From positions 1 through 64,000 of the forward strand of contig NZ_SDLV01000019.1 in NCBI RefSeq assembly GCF_004916905.1: 64,000 nt of DNA, written 5' to 3'. The translations under genes and the position numbers were made by a program. The notes under the pieces were generated by a model, which saw only the letters and a list, made by a program, of their open reading frames with translations, made no database searches and was not told the DNA's origin. Positions 34,623-44,801 of the stretch are shown in pieces; position 1 is the stretch's first letter, and each line of letters begins with the position of its first letter. This stretch comes from Chryseobacterium candidae. Lineage in GTDB: Bacteria; Bacteroidota; Bacteroidia; Flavobacteriales; Weeksellaceae.

Positions 34623-35720
34623 TTATGGCACTATCGTAATGAAAAGGTAAATTAAAAATATAGCGATCAGTACAATTCCCTGCATGATATTCGTTCTGCC
34701 CGTTGCCAGTGAAACGGTAATGATAAAAAGGGATAGTCCCAAAAGTATTGTTGATTTAATGTCTATTCCTAATGACATTCTTATCCCGGTTATTACAGAT
34801 ATAATGGCAATGGCAGGAATACTCAGTCCGATACTTGCCAAAGCAGAACCAAAAGCCAGGTTGAGTGAGGTTTGGATCTGATCACTTTTTGCCGCTCTGA
34901 ATGCTGCCAGCCCTTCCGGAAGCAAAACAATTCCGGCAATAATGATACCCACCAGAGATTTTGGAGCTCCTGCTGAAACTACTATATGTTCAACATCTTT
35001 TGAAAGAAGTTTTGCCAGTAAAACGACTATTCCAAGAGACAAAACCAACAATAAACAACTAATAAACAATTGCTTGCGGGAAATCTTTTCATGAGTATTC
35101 TGTACAGGCTGACTGACGGATCGTTTATTTTGTGGAGAAATGAAAAAGCTTCGGTGTCTGAAGGTCTGGATCATGGTAAAGCCAAGGTAAAGCCCTAAAG
35201 AAATCAAAGCAATAAAAAGCAACTGAAAGGAAGTATACTCTCCTCCGAGATGGCTAACCGTATAATTAGGCAGAATAAGCACAAAAATAACAACAGAGGT
35301 AAGAGTAATGAGTGCAGTACTTACCCCCTGTAAAGTAAAACTTTGTTCCCTATATCTTAAAGAGCCAATTACAATGCAGCCTCCGATAATTCCGGTAAGG
35401 ATTATCATCACTGCTGCAAAAACCGTATCCCTGGCAAGAGTAATAGTTTCTAACCCTTTAGCTCCCATCATGATTGAAATAATAAGTCCTACTTCTATCA
35501 CTGTAATGGCAAATGCCAGAAGCAAAGTTCCGAATGGTTCACCCAGACGATGGGCAATGAGTTCGGAATGATACACCGCAGCCAAAACACTTCCCATTAA
35601 AAATAAAGCCAGAAGTACGGAGTAATACCCTGAAGAAAAAACAGAATTTCCAATATAAGAAAGCCATGCCAGAATGGGAACCAAAAACGTCCACATTCCT
35701 AAATATTTTTTTGTATCCAT
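34623..35720 (-). CDS. Calcium/proton antiporter (ChaA/CAX type)
   Basis: A 365-aa inner-membrane protein with about eleven membrane segments in two halves. The alpha repeats carry the acidic cation-binding motifs: AHRLGEPFGTLLLAFAITVI with EVGLII in the first half and GIIIAGIVLLPEGLAAFRAA in the second. SLNLAFGSALASIGLSIPAI completes the second repeat. It exchanges cytoplasmic Ca2+ (or Na+/K+ in ChaA) for protons. Length matches the family. It stands alone; the promoter was not identified. Confidence 0.88.
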   Translation of the reverse strand: MDTKKYLGMWTFLVPILAWLSYIGNSVFSSGYYSVLLALFLMGSVLAAVYHSELIAHRLGEPFGTLLLAFAITVIEVGLIISIMMGAKGLETITLARDTVFAAVMIILTGIIGGCIVIGSLRYREQSFTLQGVSTALITLTSVVIFVLILPNYTVSHLGGEYTSFQLLFIALISLGLYLGFTMIQTFRHRSFFISPQNKRSVSQPVQNTHEKISRKQLFISCLLLVLSLGIVVLLAKLLSKDVEHIVVSAGAPKSLVGIIIAGIVLLPEGLAAFRAAKSDQIQTSLNLAFGSALASIGLSIPAIAIISVITGIRMSLGIDIKSTILLGLSLFIITVSLATGRTNIMQGIVLIAIFLIYLFITIVP

Positions 35721-35957
35721 ATAAAACAGTAATTTTTATTGCGATCAACTGTATTCTTGAAAAAATTAACAGGATATATATTTCCATTAAAACAGTTTTT
35801 ACAAAGGATTTGAATATGCTCTTAAAGAATATCAAATAATGAAAGAAAAAGAAGTAAATAAAAACAAACTTATAGACCTGTTCAACAGTTCAGAATAGTT
35901 ATTTAACAAGATACGAATAATCAACCACTTATTTTAGAATTATATATTATTAGTATT

Positions 35958-36107
35958 TTAAATTTTCTGATTCTTGTCTTTCCTCTTAAAACTCAGATCA
36001 TATTCCTTCTTTTTTGAACCTCTGTCCCAGACACCTAACAATCCGAAAATTTTATAAAGTGTGATATGTGCAACAATAAAAAAATAATCTGTAATACAAT
36101 AGATGAA
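35958..36107 (-). pseudogene. C-terminal remnant of a membrane protein
   Basis: Minus-strand reading gives FIYCITDYFFIVAHITLYKI, FGLLGVWDRGSKKKEYDLSF, KRKDKNQKI-stop. It looks like a hydrophobic segment followed by a basic cytoplasmic tail. No start codon precedes it in frame. It may be the end of a lost gene. The rest of 35721-36159 shows no gene. Confidence 0.3.
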
Positions 36108-36123
36108 AAAACATCCAACTTTG

Positions 36124-36147
36124 TAGTGTAGCAATTATGTTACACTA
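36124..36147 (+). promoter_or_regulatory. Palindromic operator-like site before the CsbD-like gene
   Basis: TAGTGTA (36124-36130) and TACACTA (36141-36147) form a 7-bp palindrome with a 10-nt centre. It starts just after a TTTG (36120-36123) that could be a -33 box, so a bound regulator would cover the promoter. Confidence 0.5.
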
Positions 36148-36159
36148 AAATTCAACCTT

Positions 36160-36378
36160 ATGGACACAAACCGCAACAAAGGCGAAAAATTCTTTAAAAC
36201 TCCCGGAGACTGGATTGAACAGTCAAAACAATTGAAAGAAAAATTTTCAATATTAACGGATCACGACCTGAAACTTGAAGAAGGCAAAGAAAAGGAAATG
36301 CTGGAAAGAATCGGAAACAGACTAAGAAAAAATCGTGAAGAGGTTCTCAGTATTATAAAAGAAATTAATCTTTCATAA
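36160..36378 (+). CDS. CsbD-like stress protein
   Basis: A 72-aa soluble protein whose core DWIEQSKQLKEKFSILTDHD followed by LKLEEGKEKEMLERI resembles the CsbD fold (W-x-x-x-K-x-K-x-K-(W/F)-x-x-L-T-D-x-D-L-x-x-x-E-G). CsbD proteins accumulate under general stress; their action is unknown. The start lies 12 nt after the palindrome at 36124-36147. Confidence 0.65.
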   Translation: MDTNRNKGEKFFKTPGDWIEQSKQLKEKFSILTDHDLKLEEGKEKEMLERIGNRLRKNREEVLSIIKEINLS

Positions 36379-36625
36379 ATTGTCTCAAAAAACAATTAAA
36401 CACCACGAAAACAGATATTTATAAAAACTTCTAACTGTAAAAAAGGATGGAATATTAGAGAGTTGTATCCCTTTTATGTTCAGTAGCTTCTACTCTTTCA
36501 AATTTAAATAAATAGCAAAAAAGGGTAATGTTTTAGTATTGTTTTACAGAGATATTTTTATCAAAAATAAAATCTAATATCAGAGATGTTGGATTTTATT
36601 TGTCTTTGAAAATATAACAGATCAC

Positions 36626-37324
36626 TTAACAAATCAACAGCAGCCTGTACTCTCCATCATTTTCAACAGGTGCTCTGTGAACACAAGGTAAAGCCTCCTG
36701 ATCAGGATGATCTACTGCAATGCGCCAAAGATGGCCAACCCCTAAATTGAAAGGCTCTGCATTGGGTTTAGGCTGATAATGCAGATCAAAGAAATACTCT
36801 TTCAGGAAGTCTTCAAATTCTTCTTCAGTACCGTCATGTAATTTTCTGAGCTGTTCCCGGATTTCAGGAATTAAAATTTTCTGTTCCACCTGATCATTGG
36901 ATATGATATCGCTTGCTGCCCCGTAATAAGTGCATAAAAAAGTATCTGTCCCAACAGGTGAACGGTCCACATGATAGGAGTACACATCTGTTGAAATAAA
37001 ACCGAGTTCCTCATCGCGCTCATAACATTTAAGCAAATTAAGAACCGGAGATGCTCCGAAATCTGTTAATAACTGCAGGTCATTCAGGATAATTTCTCTC
37101 GCCATACTCCCCTCTTCCGACAATTCCAATGCTAAGAGATCTTCGCCGGAAACTTCTGTAATATCATCTTTCAGCTGAAGCTTTGCGGCAATTTCTTTAA
37201 AGTCACCCACTAAATTTCTATGCCAGCAGACTGCATTCACAGTGCCTTGAAAATGGGTATTCACAAGTTCAGAAAAGGAAGAAACCATACCTACTTGATG
37301 ATGGCCGGAAAACGTTTTGCTCAT
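36626..37324 (-). CDS. DUF1826-like protein
   Basis: A 232-aa cytoplasmic protein. Features matching DUF1826 are an early VNAVCWHRN, a central YSYHVDRSPVGTDTFLCTYY that looks like an iron or zinc-binding HxD stretch, and a final HRAPVENDGEYRLLLIC. DUF1826 genes often lie near zinc-related GTPases, but none is seen here. Function is unknown; the His residues suggest metal binding. Confidence 0.6.
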   Translation of the reverse strand: MSKTFSGHHQVGMVSSFSELVNTHFQGTVNAVCWHRNLVGDFKEIAAKLQLKDDITEVSGEDLLALELSEEGSMAREIILNDLQLLTDFGASPVLNLLKCYERDEELGFISTDVYSYHVDRSPVGTDTFLCTYYGAASDIISNDQVEQKILIPEIREQLRKLHDGTEEEFEDFLKEYFFDLHYQPKPNAEPFNLGVGHLWRIAVDHPDQEALPCVHRAPVENDGEYRLLLIC

Positions 37325-37410
37325 ATGTTGGAATAAACAATTTCGCTGCTTAATTCTTTACAAAAATACGGAATAGATTTTTCAATTACATCAGATGAAC
37401 TCTACAAAAA

Positions 37411-37438
37411 AACAGCATCCTTTGCAAAGAATGCCGTT
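37411..37438 (-). terminator. Terminator of the 621-aa T9SS protein gene
   Basis: A hairpin AAC-x-GCAT-x-CTTTGCAAAG-x-ATGC-x-GTT (37411-37438) followed on the minus strand by seven T. It lies 36 nt after the stop codon at 37475. Confidence 0.65.
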
Positions 37439-37474
37439 TATATATAAGGATATTAATTTTCAGTTTTGTTTTTG

Positions 37475-39340
37475 TTACTTCTTTAGTATTTTTTCCGTTA
37501 CTGTAGAAGATTTTGTTTGAAGTTTGATGTAATATACTCCTGTTTGAAGAGAAGATAATACGATCTGTTCCTGCATCATATTCAAAGTTCCCTGTTTTAC
37601 CAGCTGCCCGGCTGCTCCAAAGATTTCATAAGAAACCAAAGGCTCTTTGCTCCTGATGGTAAGTACATCCTGAACCGGATTAGGGTATAATTGCATTCCG
37701 GCCTGAGCAGCAGTTTCTTCTACTGACATCTGGCTGCACGCTGATTTAGCAAATTTTGTAAAAAAAGATTGAGATTTCCCTCCTGCTACATTAACAGCCA
37801 TTGTATTGACATTATCATTGGCATCTGTAAATAACTGATCATGAAAAAAGCCTCCCACTACATAGTTACCGTCATTATCTGCTGCAACCGCCGTAAATTC
37901 ATCGATAACATAAAAGTTACTGCGAATCTCTCCTGTTCCCAAAACATCTCCGGTATCTTTGTTAAGTCTCACCAATAAAGGATCTGATCTGTCTCCATCA
38001 GGACGTACCATTGCATAGCTGCCCCAGACATCAGACCAGCTTCCTTTGGCGAATGCTATCTCGTTTCCATTAATGGCAATTGTTCCTTTGGTAAAACGAT
38101 AGCCAAACTGAAGACCAGACATTGCTTCCGGAGTTCTTGCCCACTGTACTGCACCTGAAGCATTCATTTTCATAACAAACGGAACGGCCTCCACATAGCT
38201 TCTCAGAGGAAAAGTATAACTTCCGAAAGTAGCAGGCACCGTTATTCCGTTGTAATAACGTCCGGAAATATAAATATCTGAAGTCACCGGGTCTTTTATA
38301 ATAGAATGAATTTCGTCATCCGTACTTGTTGTACCATTATTAAGTTCTTTTCTCCATACCTCAGCCCCTGTAGTACCGTCAAAAGCAAATACATAAGCAG
38401 CTTTCGTAAAAGGAACATTATTATAGGAAAGATCAACCAGATTACTGAATCCGGGATCCATTCTTTTACCGGCAATATAATAACGATTCAAGCTTTCATC
38501 GTATACAACATTCACTTTTCCCTCTCTTCCAACAATATTTATTGCATTTCCTGTGATAGGAAGAAGCAAAGGAGCCGCCGGGGTCATATTTCCATTATCA
38601 TAATTGAACTTAACCGCATAATACTGATAGGTTGACGTAAAGGTGGAAGGTACGGTAATTAATCCGTTTAAATGGGTTCCTGCTCTGAATCCCATTACAG
38701 CGTGAATATTTTTGGATGAATCCATATACATCATCTGAACATCGCACATACGGGAGAAATAGTTAACATCTCCCTGTAAAGATTTGCTCCACGCCAGTGT
38801 ACCATCCGAAGTATTATATTTTAACAGAAAAGCTGCTTTATGGGCAGGCTCTATTGTTTGGTCATAATAAGTATACAAGGGCTGTGTATGAGTATCATCA
38901 AAATGTACAGGAACCGCATCAGGATCTCCTACATAAGAATTGTTATAAAGGGTTGCCATCACGTATAATCCTCCGTTGTTATCCACTTTAATATGCCATG
39001 CATTTTCTCCGTCTCCTGAACCACCAATGGGTCTGGACCATCTTATATTTCCCGCACAATCAGCAGAGAACAGAAAAAGATCACTCAGCCCGTAATTGGT
39101 TACAGAAGTACCATTCAGGTTTTGTCCCTGTTCGCGCATCGTTGCAAGATAATAAGTGTTATTGTTGTTGTCCACTACAATATCCCTTATGGATTCATCA
39201 AAGACATAATGAAAGCCCGGATCTGCTGAACCTGTTAATCCTCCTGCCTGTTTTCCCCATTGCCATTGATAAGCCTGACTAAAAGATAATCCCGGTAGTA
39301 TGAGAAGGAGTGCCCAAAGTTTGTTTTTAAATTGTATCAT
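37475..39340 (-). CDS. Secreted protein with T9SS type A sorting domain
   Basis: A 621-aa protein that begins with a signal peptide (FKNKLWALLLILPGLSFSQA; start at 39340, which avoids a 7-residue upstream extension). The body consists of repeated beta strands with 'DNNGGLYVMATLY', 'DNDGNYVVGGFF' and 'GNEIAFAKGSW' units, the SBBP/propeller-like pattern of proteins that log values along blades. The last 75 residues are a type A sorting domain: LYPNPVQDVLTIRSKEPLVS and TGVYYIKLQTKSS ending in EKILKK. It is exported through the T9SS to the surface. It follows the giant PKD gene after a terminator. Confidence 0.85.
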   Translation of the reverse strand: MIQFKNKLWALLLILPGLSFSQAYQWQWGKQAGGLTGSADPGFHYVFDESIRDIVVDNNNNTYYLATMREQGQNLNGTSVTNYGLSDLFLFSADCAGNIRWSRPIGGSGDGENAWHIKVDNNGGLYVMATLYNNSYVGDPDAVPVHFDDTHTQPLYTYYDQTIEPAHKAAFLLKYNTSDGTLAWSKSLQGDVNYFSRMCDVQMMYMDSSKNIHAVMGFRAGTHLNGLITVPSTFTSTYQYYAVKFNYDNGNMTPAAPLLLPITGNAINIVGREGKVNVVYDESLNRYYIAGKRMDPGFSNLVDLSYNNVPFTKAAYVFAFDGTTGAEVWRKELNNGTTSTDDEIHSIIKDPVTSDIYISGRYYNGITVPATFGSYTFPLRSYVEAVPFVMKMNASGAVQWARTPEAMSGLQFGYRFTKGTIAINGNEIAFAKGSWSDVWGSYAMVRPDGDRSDPLLVRLNKDTGDVLGTGEIRSNFYVIDEFTAVAADNDGNYVVGGFFHDQLFTDANDNVNTMAVNVAGGKSQSFFTKFAKSACSQMSVEETAAQAGMQLYPNPVQDVLTIRSKEPLVSYEIFGAAGQLVKQGTLNMMQEQIVLSSLQTGVYYIKLQTKSSTVTEKILKK

Positions 39341-39374
39341 AAAAATTCTTTTAATTATCACATACTATAAAAAA

Positions 39375-39398
39375 CAGTGTTCTCCGGAGAGAACACTG
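39375..39398 (-). terminator. Terminator of the 1622-aa T9SS protein gene
   Basis: A perfect 10-bp stem CAGTGTTCTC/GAGAACACTG (39375-39384 with 39389-39398), loop CGGA, followed by a T run on the minus strand. Confidence 0.8.
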
Positions 39399-39410
39399 CT
39401 TGATAAGCTC

Positions 39411-42400
39411 CTAATTTTTAATTAGTTTTCCTTGTAATGAGATATCTCCCGTTTGTACAATAACAATATAAACACCCTGCAGCCAGCTGGTAACTTCCAC
39501 GTCTACCTCTCCGGAAGCCGTTTTCAGTTCCTTACGGAATTTGACATTGCCCATGGCATCAAAAACCGTAACCTGTTTTGCCAGTAATTTTTCATTGCCC
39601 GTATTATACGAGATTTTCACTTTTTCCTTCGCAGGATTTGGGGTCATTTTCAGAGAAGAAACTGAAGTTGCCATCACACTTCTTCCTGCATTTTTCATAC
39701 CCATCCAGTTAGGATCTACCGCTTTGGTAGTAAACTTACATGTTTCATTGGAGAATAAAATCTCATCAGCACCCTGGAAGCCTGAGTTTGGATAGAATGC
39801 CAATGGATTAGCGTTCATATCATACACTCCGCCTGCCGGAATCGTAATAATGGATGGAAGATAAATTCCAAATCCATTAAGACTGGAAACGGTAAGGCTG
39901 ATCGGCTGGCTTCCGCCATTGTGGATAATACCATACACATTATAGTGATCTCCAACCCATTTCATATCTTTGATACTTGCTTCCAGTTTACATTCTGTTT
40001 CGAATCCACATTCTTTACCTGGATAGTAATTCATGGTTCCGGAAGTAAACTGACATCCAAGATGATCAATCTGTAACTGATAGGTTCCTGCAGCACCAAT
40101 ATATAAAGGATAAATATAATCATTGTTTCCACTCTGGATACTGTTTCCGAACAGCTGCCAGTCATGATGATCAAAGACTCCTTTTGGTCCTAAAACATAA
40201 TTCTTTCTGAGACATTCATCATAACATCCTGTCGGGAATACCCACATCAGACTCTCAAGACTTAATGGCACCTGTGTATTACCTACAACTTTACATCCGC
40301 TTGGTGCAGTGTAAATAACCTGATAAGCACCACCTTCGTATACTGTGATAGACTGACCTGTCATTCCGTTGCTCCAGTTATACACTCCTGCAGACGGTCC
40401 TGATGCTGTTAACACAACCTGATAAGGCTGGCAGCTTACCATATTATAAGTTACCGAAACTGGTGCCGGAGGGCTATTTACAGTAACTGTAAAGCTTTTA
40501 CTGCTTGTACATCCTAAAGTACCCGGAGTTCTAACTTCCAGTGTATACACATAAGTACCTGCAGATAATGGTCCTGTACTTAGAGCAATCGGATAAGGAG
40601 CAGAAGTCCATGGTACGACTACTGAATTTCCTTTTTTCCATTGATATTCCAATGTATTATCCGTTACAATACCAGTAAGTACTGCTGATGATCCTTCACA
40701 GATATTAGCTGTTCCTGCTATATTAACATATGGAGGGTTTTTAAGCGTTACAGGTATGGCTTTAGTACTCATAATACTTGTTCTGCATCCGTCTGATGAT
40801 ACCAGCACCGGCCAGTAGTTACCAGATTGTGTTGGAGTAAATACAGGAGAGTTTGGTGCACCTGGTACAGCCTGAGAACCATTCATCCAGATATATTGGT
40901 TAGGAGATCCAAGCGTACTGGTAAATACGATATTAGGAGCACTTCCAATACAAGCTACCAGAGCAGGAGGCGCCATATCACCATCCAGAGTCGCCTCTTT
41001 TACATTAACACCAATTACACCAGAACTATATTCACATCCCATAGGAGTTTTAATTTTCAGCTGAATGGTTTTTGTTCCTGCAGTATTATATGTTATTGTA
41101 GCATCTGGTCCTGTTGTAACGTAAGAGGTACCATCAAAGATCCAGGTATATGTATTTCCCGGAACATAGTTTATAGGACTGAACGTAACAGGTGAACGTG
41201 CACATAGCCAGCCTGGAACCAGGAAGGTGGTATCAGGAACAGGAGCTAATGTAATTGTCTGTGTAGTGGTACACGTTGGTTTCCCTGGTGTAGACATTGT
41301 CATTGTAAAGGTATAAGTACCCGGCGCAAGATTATACGTGGCCGATTGTCCTGTTTGAGCAGGCTGTCCCGGCGAAGTAAATGTATAGGTTATAGACGCA
41401 GGATTGATTTCAAATATCGTAGAGGTATTGAAAAGCGTTACTGTATATCCGCTTCCGTTACAAACTGTACTGATATTGAATTTAGGCTCATAGTTCTTTC
41501 TCACTTCTACCCCTTTACTGTACCAGCATGAACCATATCTCAGACGTACAAAAACAATGTGCGCGCCTGCAAGATTAGTCTGATATACCGGTGAAGCCGT
41601 TCCCTGACCGGAAACTAAAGTAAGTACAGTATCTGACAACCATTGGATCTCATCCGGAGTTCCGTTGTATGTTAAACCTGAAACAGTAATCGTGTTACAA
41701 GCAGACCATGCCGGAACGAAGTTAATCTGAGGGTTTGCCGTACAACTTCCACTGCTCGGGCAAGACTGAGTCACATTAATGTTCTGTGAAGAAACCACAC
41801 AACCGTTAATATCTACAGCCTGCACTCTGTACGTTCCAAAAGCACCTGCTCCTGAGATGGTATATGAGTTGGTAGTTGCTCCTGGTATCATACTATTATT
41901 TTTATACCATTGCCAAGACAAGATATTTGTAAGTCCTGTAGAACTGTTAGCCGTAATAGTATACGGTGTCATTGTTGCAGGATCACAAACTGCAATATTA
42001 TATACCGGAGAAACAGTAATAATAGTTTCAGGATATACAATAAAGTTAGCACTTGCCGTAGGCTTATAATTACATCCATTAGTACCTGTATAAGTTACAA
42101 CAACCGTTTGAGAAACATTGTTTCCTGAATTGTTCTGGATATATCCGTTATTCGGGAAGCTGTAAATTCCGGCAGGATTAAATGCTGTAGTATACGTTCC
42201 ACCAGGAAATGTGAAAGTCACACTTGTCGCCGAAGTAATGGTTCCCTGATTTACTGTAAAAGTAAGATTTGAACCCAAACAAATTCCACCAACATTGGTA
42301 AAGCTTACTACCGGAAGCTTTATTAAAGATACCGGCATCGTGATGATTTTTGTCACTCCGCATTTTACTACTTTCAGAATCAGATCAGTAGTATCTGTTG

Positions 42401-44279
42401 AAGAAATCTCGTTGAAGTTTACCGTGATATTAGCTGTACCCTGTCCTCCCACTACACTTCCGAAATTGGAACTTGCAAATGACCATTCCATAAAATCCGG
42501 AACAATACCATTCAGATTAGCACTGAATGTTTGGGTACTACTCGGGCAGAAAGGTCCTGAATTAGCATTAATACCAATAGTATTAAGGTCCAACTTCGTT
42601 ACATTAAACGATTTCGGAGCTGAAAGACATGCGGCACTGCTGATAGATTTGTTCTGTGCAGATACTGTATATGATGTAGCACCGGCATTAAATATAACCG
42701 TAACAGAAGATCCTGCATTACTTCCCTGAATGGTTCCGTTGGTAACATTCCAAACCGGTACCATACCAGGATCTACTGAACTGATGGTATAAACATAAGG
42801 TTTTCCGGGACATACTTTTGTTTCTCCGGAAATGGTTCCGTTAGGTGCCTGTGGAATTGGTAATACCTTAATAATTCTTCCATTACTTTCACAACCTCCT
42901 CCTTGCTTGGTAGCCGTCACAGTATACGTTCCCGCTGTTGCAAAGTTGTAGTTGAATATTCCTGTCATTGGTGGAGAAGTATAAGTAGATGTTCCCGTTG
43001 TCACCTTCCAGATCACCGGTACATTAGGAACTGCTGTAAATCCCTGGCTAGTTCCTGCACAGATTTCATCCACACCACCACTTACCAATACTGGTACTTC
43101 TACTACGATATCTATAGAAGCCTGTCCTTCACATGTCAATAAAGTATTGAAATAATTTGCCGTAAGGTGATAAGTACCTGGCTGATTTGCTTTGAAAACA
43201 ATTTCATTTCTCTGCTGGGTGTTCGTCAGCTGACCTCCTGCCGGACCTGTCACATTCCACTGAACGCTCGTTGTAGGCCACTGAGGAATTGAATAGGTAT
43301 ACTGTCTGCCAGTACATATCACTTCCTGTCCTTTAATTTTTGCATTTTTTAAAACAACAGGAATTTTAATTGTCGTCCACTCAGGACAAGCACATTCTGA
43401 CATGTACATTACATATCCGAAGCCGTCAAGCGGATCAACCTGATCCCAAAAAACTTCGATTTCGTTACCGTTATTGTTAACAATTGATCCTCCGATAACT
43501 TTCCATTGTCCTTTGTTGCATCCATCCTGTACATTATATTTTTCAGTACTGCCTTCACATACTACGGAAGCACAGTTGATCTGTACAGGATCTGCTTTTA
43601 ATACCTTGATTTGTTTTTTAATTCTATCCTGGCAGCCACACTTGTTCGTTACCGTCAACTGAATAGTATAGTTTCCTGGATTAGCATACAAATGAGAAGG
43701 CTCAAAAGCGGTAGAAGTTGTACCATCTCCAAAGTCCCAGAAATAATTAACAATATCCGACCCGCCGTTCTGTTCAGAAAGGTTATCGAAATAGATTGTC
43801 GTATTCTTACATACAGTATCGGCAAGATTTAACATTTCAAATTTAGCAATTGGCCTGTTAATCTTTTCAATACAAATAGTCTGTGTTTCCACTGTTCCGT
43901 CATTATAGGTGATGACAGCCTGTAAAGATCCGTTACCTGCTGCTCCCCAGCTTACATTGGCCACGGTGTTCGAGGGTCCTGAAATAGCTGCAGTACCTCC
44001 CGAAACCGTCCATTGCACATTGGAAACATTCGGTCCCTGAATCTCATATTTTACCGTTGATTGTTCACAGACACGGAGACATTGGGATGAATTGATATAG
44101 GAATAGGCGATTCCGTTGTCAGGGATCTGACCGTCTTTTTCGCCGCGGAATTCCTGGCATCCAACCTGGGCGGTCCATGTAATTCGAGCTTGTGCTTGTA
44201 GTACCCAAGGTACCAGAAGCCAACATAGCAGGAGCCATCTGAAGATGTGCTGCCTACCAAAATAGGTGTTGTTTTTCAT
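39411..44279 (-). CDS. Giant T9SS-secreted protein with PKD-type domains
   Basis: A 1622-aa surface protein. It has a signal peptide (WLLLCWLLVPWVLQAQA), then a series of immunoglobulin-like PKD and similar domains; the clearest reads YFWDFGDGTTSTAFEPSHLY and NPGNYTIQLTVTNKCGCQ. Many units repeat 'G-x-Y-x-(F/V)-(T/Q)' strands with paired cysteines. The final domain is a T9SS type A sorting domain: MTPNPAKEKVKISYNTGN, then GVYIVIVQTGDISLQGKLIK. Such proteins act as adhesins or structural surface proteins. No enzymatic domain is visible. The repeated domains give strong internal similarity. Confidence 0.88.
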   Translation of the reverse strand: MKNNTYFGRQHIFRWLLLCWLLVPWVLQAQARITWTAQVGCQEFRGEKDGQIPDNGIAYSYINSSQCLRVCEQSTVKYEIQGPNVSNVQWTVSGGTAAISGPSNTVANVSWGAAGNGSLQAVITYNDGTVETQTICIEKINRPIAKFEMLNLADTVCKNTTIYFDNLSEQNGGSDIVNYFWDFGDGTTSTAFEPSHLYANPGNYTIQLTVTNKCGCQDRIKKQIKVLKADPVQINCASVVCEGSTEKYNVQDGCNKGQWKVIGGSIVNNNGNEIEVFWDQVDPLDGFGYVMYMSECACPEWTTIKIPVVLKNAKIKGQEVICTGRQYTYSIPQWPTTSVQWNVTGPAGGQLTNTQQRNEIVFKANQPGTYHLTANYFNTLLTCEGQASIDIVVEVPVLVSGGVDEICAGTSQGFTAVPNVPVIWKVTTGTSTYTSPPMTGIFNYNFATAGTYTVTATKQGGGCESNGRIIKVLPIPQAPNGTISGETKVCPGKPYVYTISSVDPGMVPVWNVTNGTIQGSNAGSSVTVIFNAGATSYTVSAQNKSISSAACLSAPKSFNVTKLDLNTIGINANSGPFCPSSTQTFSANLNGIVPDFMEWSFASSNFGSVVGGQGTANITVNFNEISSTDTTDLILKVVKCGVTKIITMPVSLIKLPVVSFTNVGGICLGSNLTFTVNQGTITSATSVTFTFPGGTYTTAFNPAGIYSFPNNGYIQNNSGNNVSQTVVVTYTGTNGCNYKPTASANFIVYPETIITVSPVYNIAVCDPATMTPYTITANSSTGLTNILSWQWYKNNSMIPGATTNSYTISGAGAFGTYRVQAVDINGCVVSSQNINVTQSCPSSGSCTANPQINFVPAWSACNTITVSGLTYNGTPDEIQWLSDTVLTLVSGQGTASPVYQTNLAGAHIVFVRLRYGSCWYSKGVEVRKNYEPKFNISTVCNGSGYTVTLFNTSTIFEINPASITYTFTSPGQPAQTGQSATYNLAPGTYTFTMTMSTPGKPTCTTTQTITLAPVPDTTFLVPGWLCARSPVTFSPINYVPGNTYTWIFDGTSYVTTGPDATITYNTAGTKTIQLKIKTPMGCEYSSGVIGVNVKEATLDGDMAPPALVACIGSAPNIVFTSTLGSPNQYIWMNGSQAVPGAPNSPVFTPTQSGNYWPVLVSSDGCRTSIMSTKAIPVTLKNPPYVNIAGTANICEGSSAVLTGIVTDNTLEYQWKKGNSVVVPWTSAPYPIALSTGPLSAGTYVYTLEVRTPGTLGCTSSKSFTVTVNSPPAPVSVTYNMVSCQPYQVVLTASGPSAGVYNWSNGMTGQSITVYEGGAYQVIYTAPSGCKVVGNTQVPLSLESLMWVFPTGCYDECLRKNYVLGPKGVFDHHDWQLFGNSIQSGNNDYIYPLYIGAAGTYQLQIDHLGCQFTSGTMNYYPGKECGFETECKLEASIKDMKWVGDHYNVYGIIHNGGSQPISLTVSSLNGFGIYLPSIITIPAGGVYDMNANPLAFYPNSGFQGADEILFSNETCKFTTKAVDPNWMGMKNAGRSVMATSVSSLKMTPNPAKEKVKISYNTGNEKLLAKQVTVFDAMGNVKFRKELKTASGEVDVEVTSWLQGVYIVIVQTGDISLQGKLIKN

Positions 44280-44726
44280 AGTTATTAAAAAAGTGTTATT
44301 AATTTTTTGTCAAATTAATAAAAATAACAATACAAAAATCATTTAATCGTGAAAAAACAACATTATTTCACAATTGAATTCCAACAATATAGATTAATTC
44401 ATGATTATATGTTATTTCACCAACCTATTAGTTATGGAAAAAAATCCTTGTCTTTGCTCAATTTGAGAGCAACAACCTGATTTCAACAGAATAAAATCAT
44501 ACATTTTAACCTATTAAAAACCAAAATCAACAACAAAAAATCAAATTAAATTATTTTTATACTTAAAATTGACGATTAATATTAAAATTAATCACATTAA
44601 AAAAAGATAAAAACAGCAAACTTTTTATCCATTTCTTCTTAAAAATCTCCAGTGTTTTCAACAATGCAATCTTCTCCTATAAGTATCACCCATTCTTATC
44701 ATAATCTGCAAGAAAAATCATGAGAA
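44280..44726. other. AT-rich intergenic region between divergent genes
   Basis: About 450 nt separate the divergent PKD and glutaminase genes. No conserved frame or RNA structure stands out. The minus-strand promoter for the PKD gene must lie here but no clear TAnnTTTG match is visible. Confidence 0.4.
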
Positions 44727-44757
44727 TTGCCGACAAGATTAAAATAATTTATCTTTG
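44727..44757 (+). promoter_or_regulatory. Promoter of the glutaminase gene
   Basis: TTG at 44727-44729, a 20-nt spacer and TATCTTTG at 44750-44757 fit the Bacteroidota consensus. The ATG lies 45 nt downstream. Confidence 0.6.
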
Positions 44758-44801
44758 TTTCCTGAGGATTATCATAAACATTATATTTCAACACATCCTA
44801 T

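Noticed and set aside
39411..44279. CRISPR array or tandem DNA repeats in the 1622-aa gene region
   Set aside because: The repetition is at the protein domain level; there are no evenly spaced short DNA repeats.
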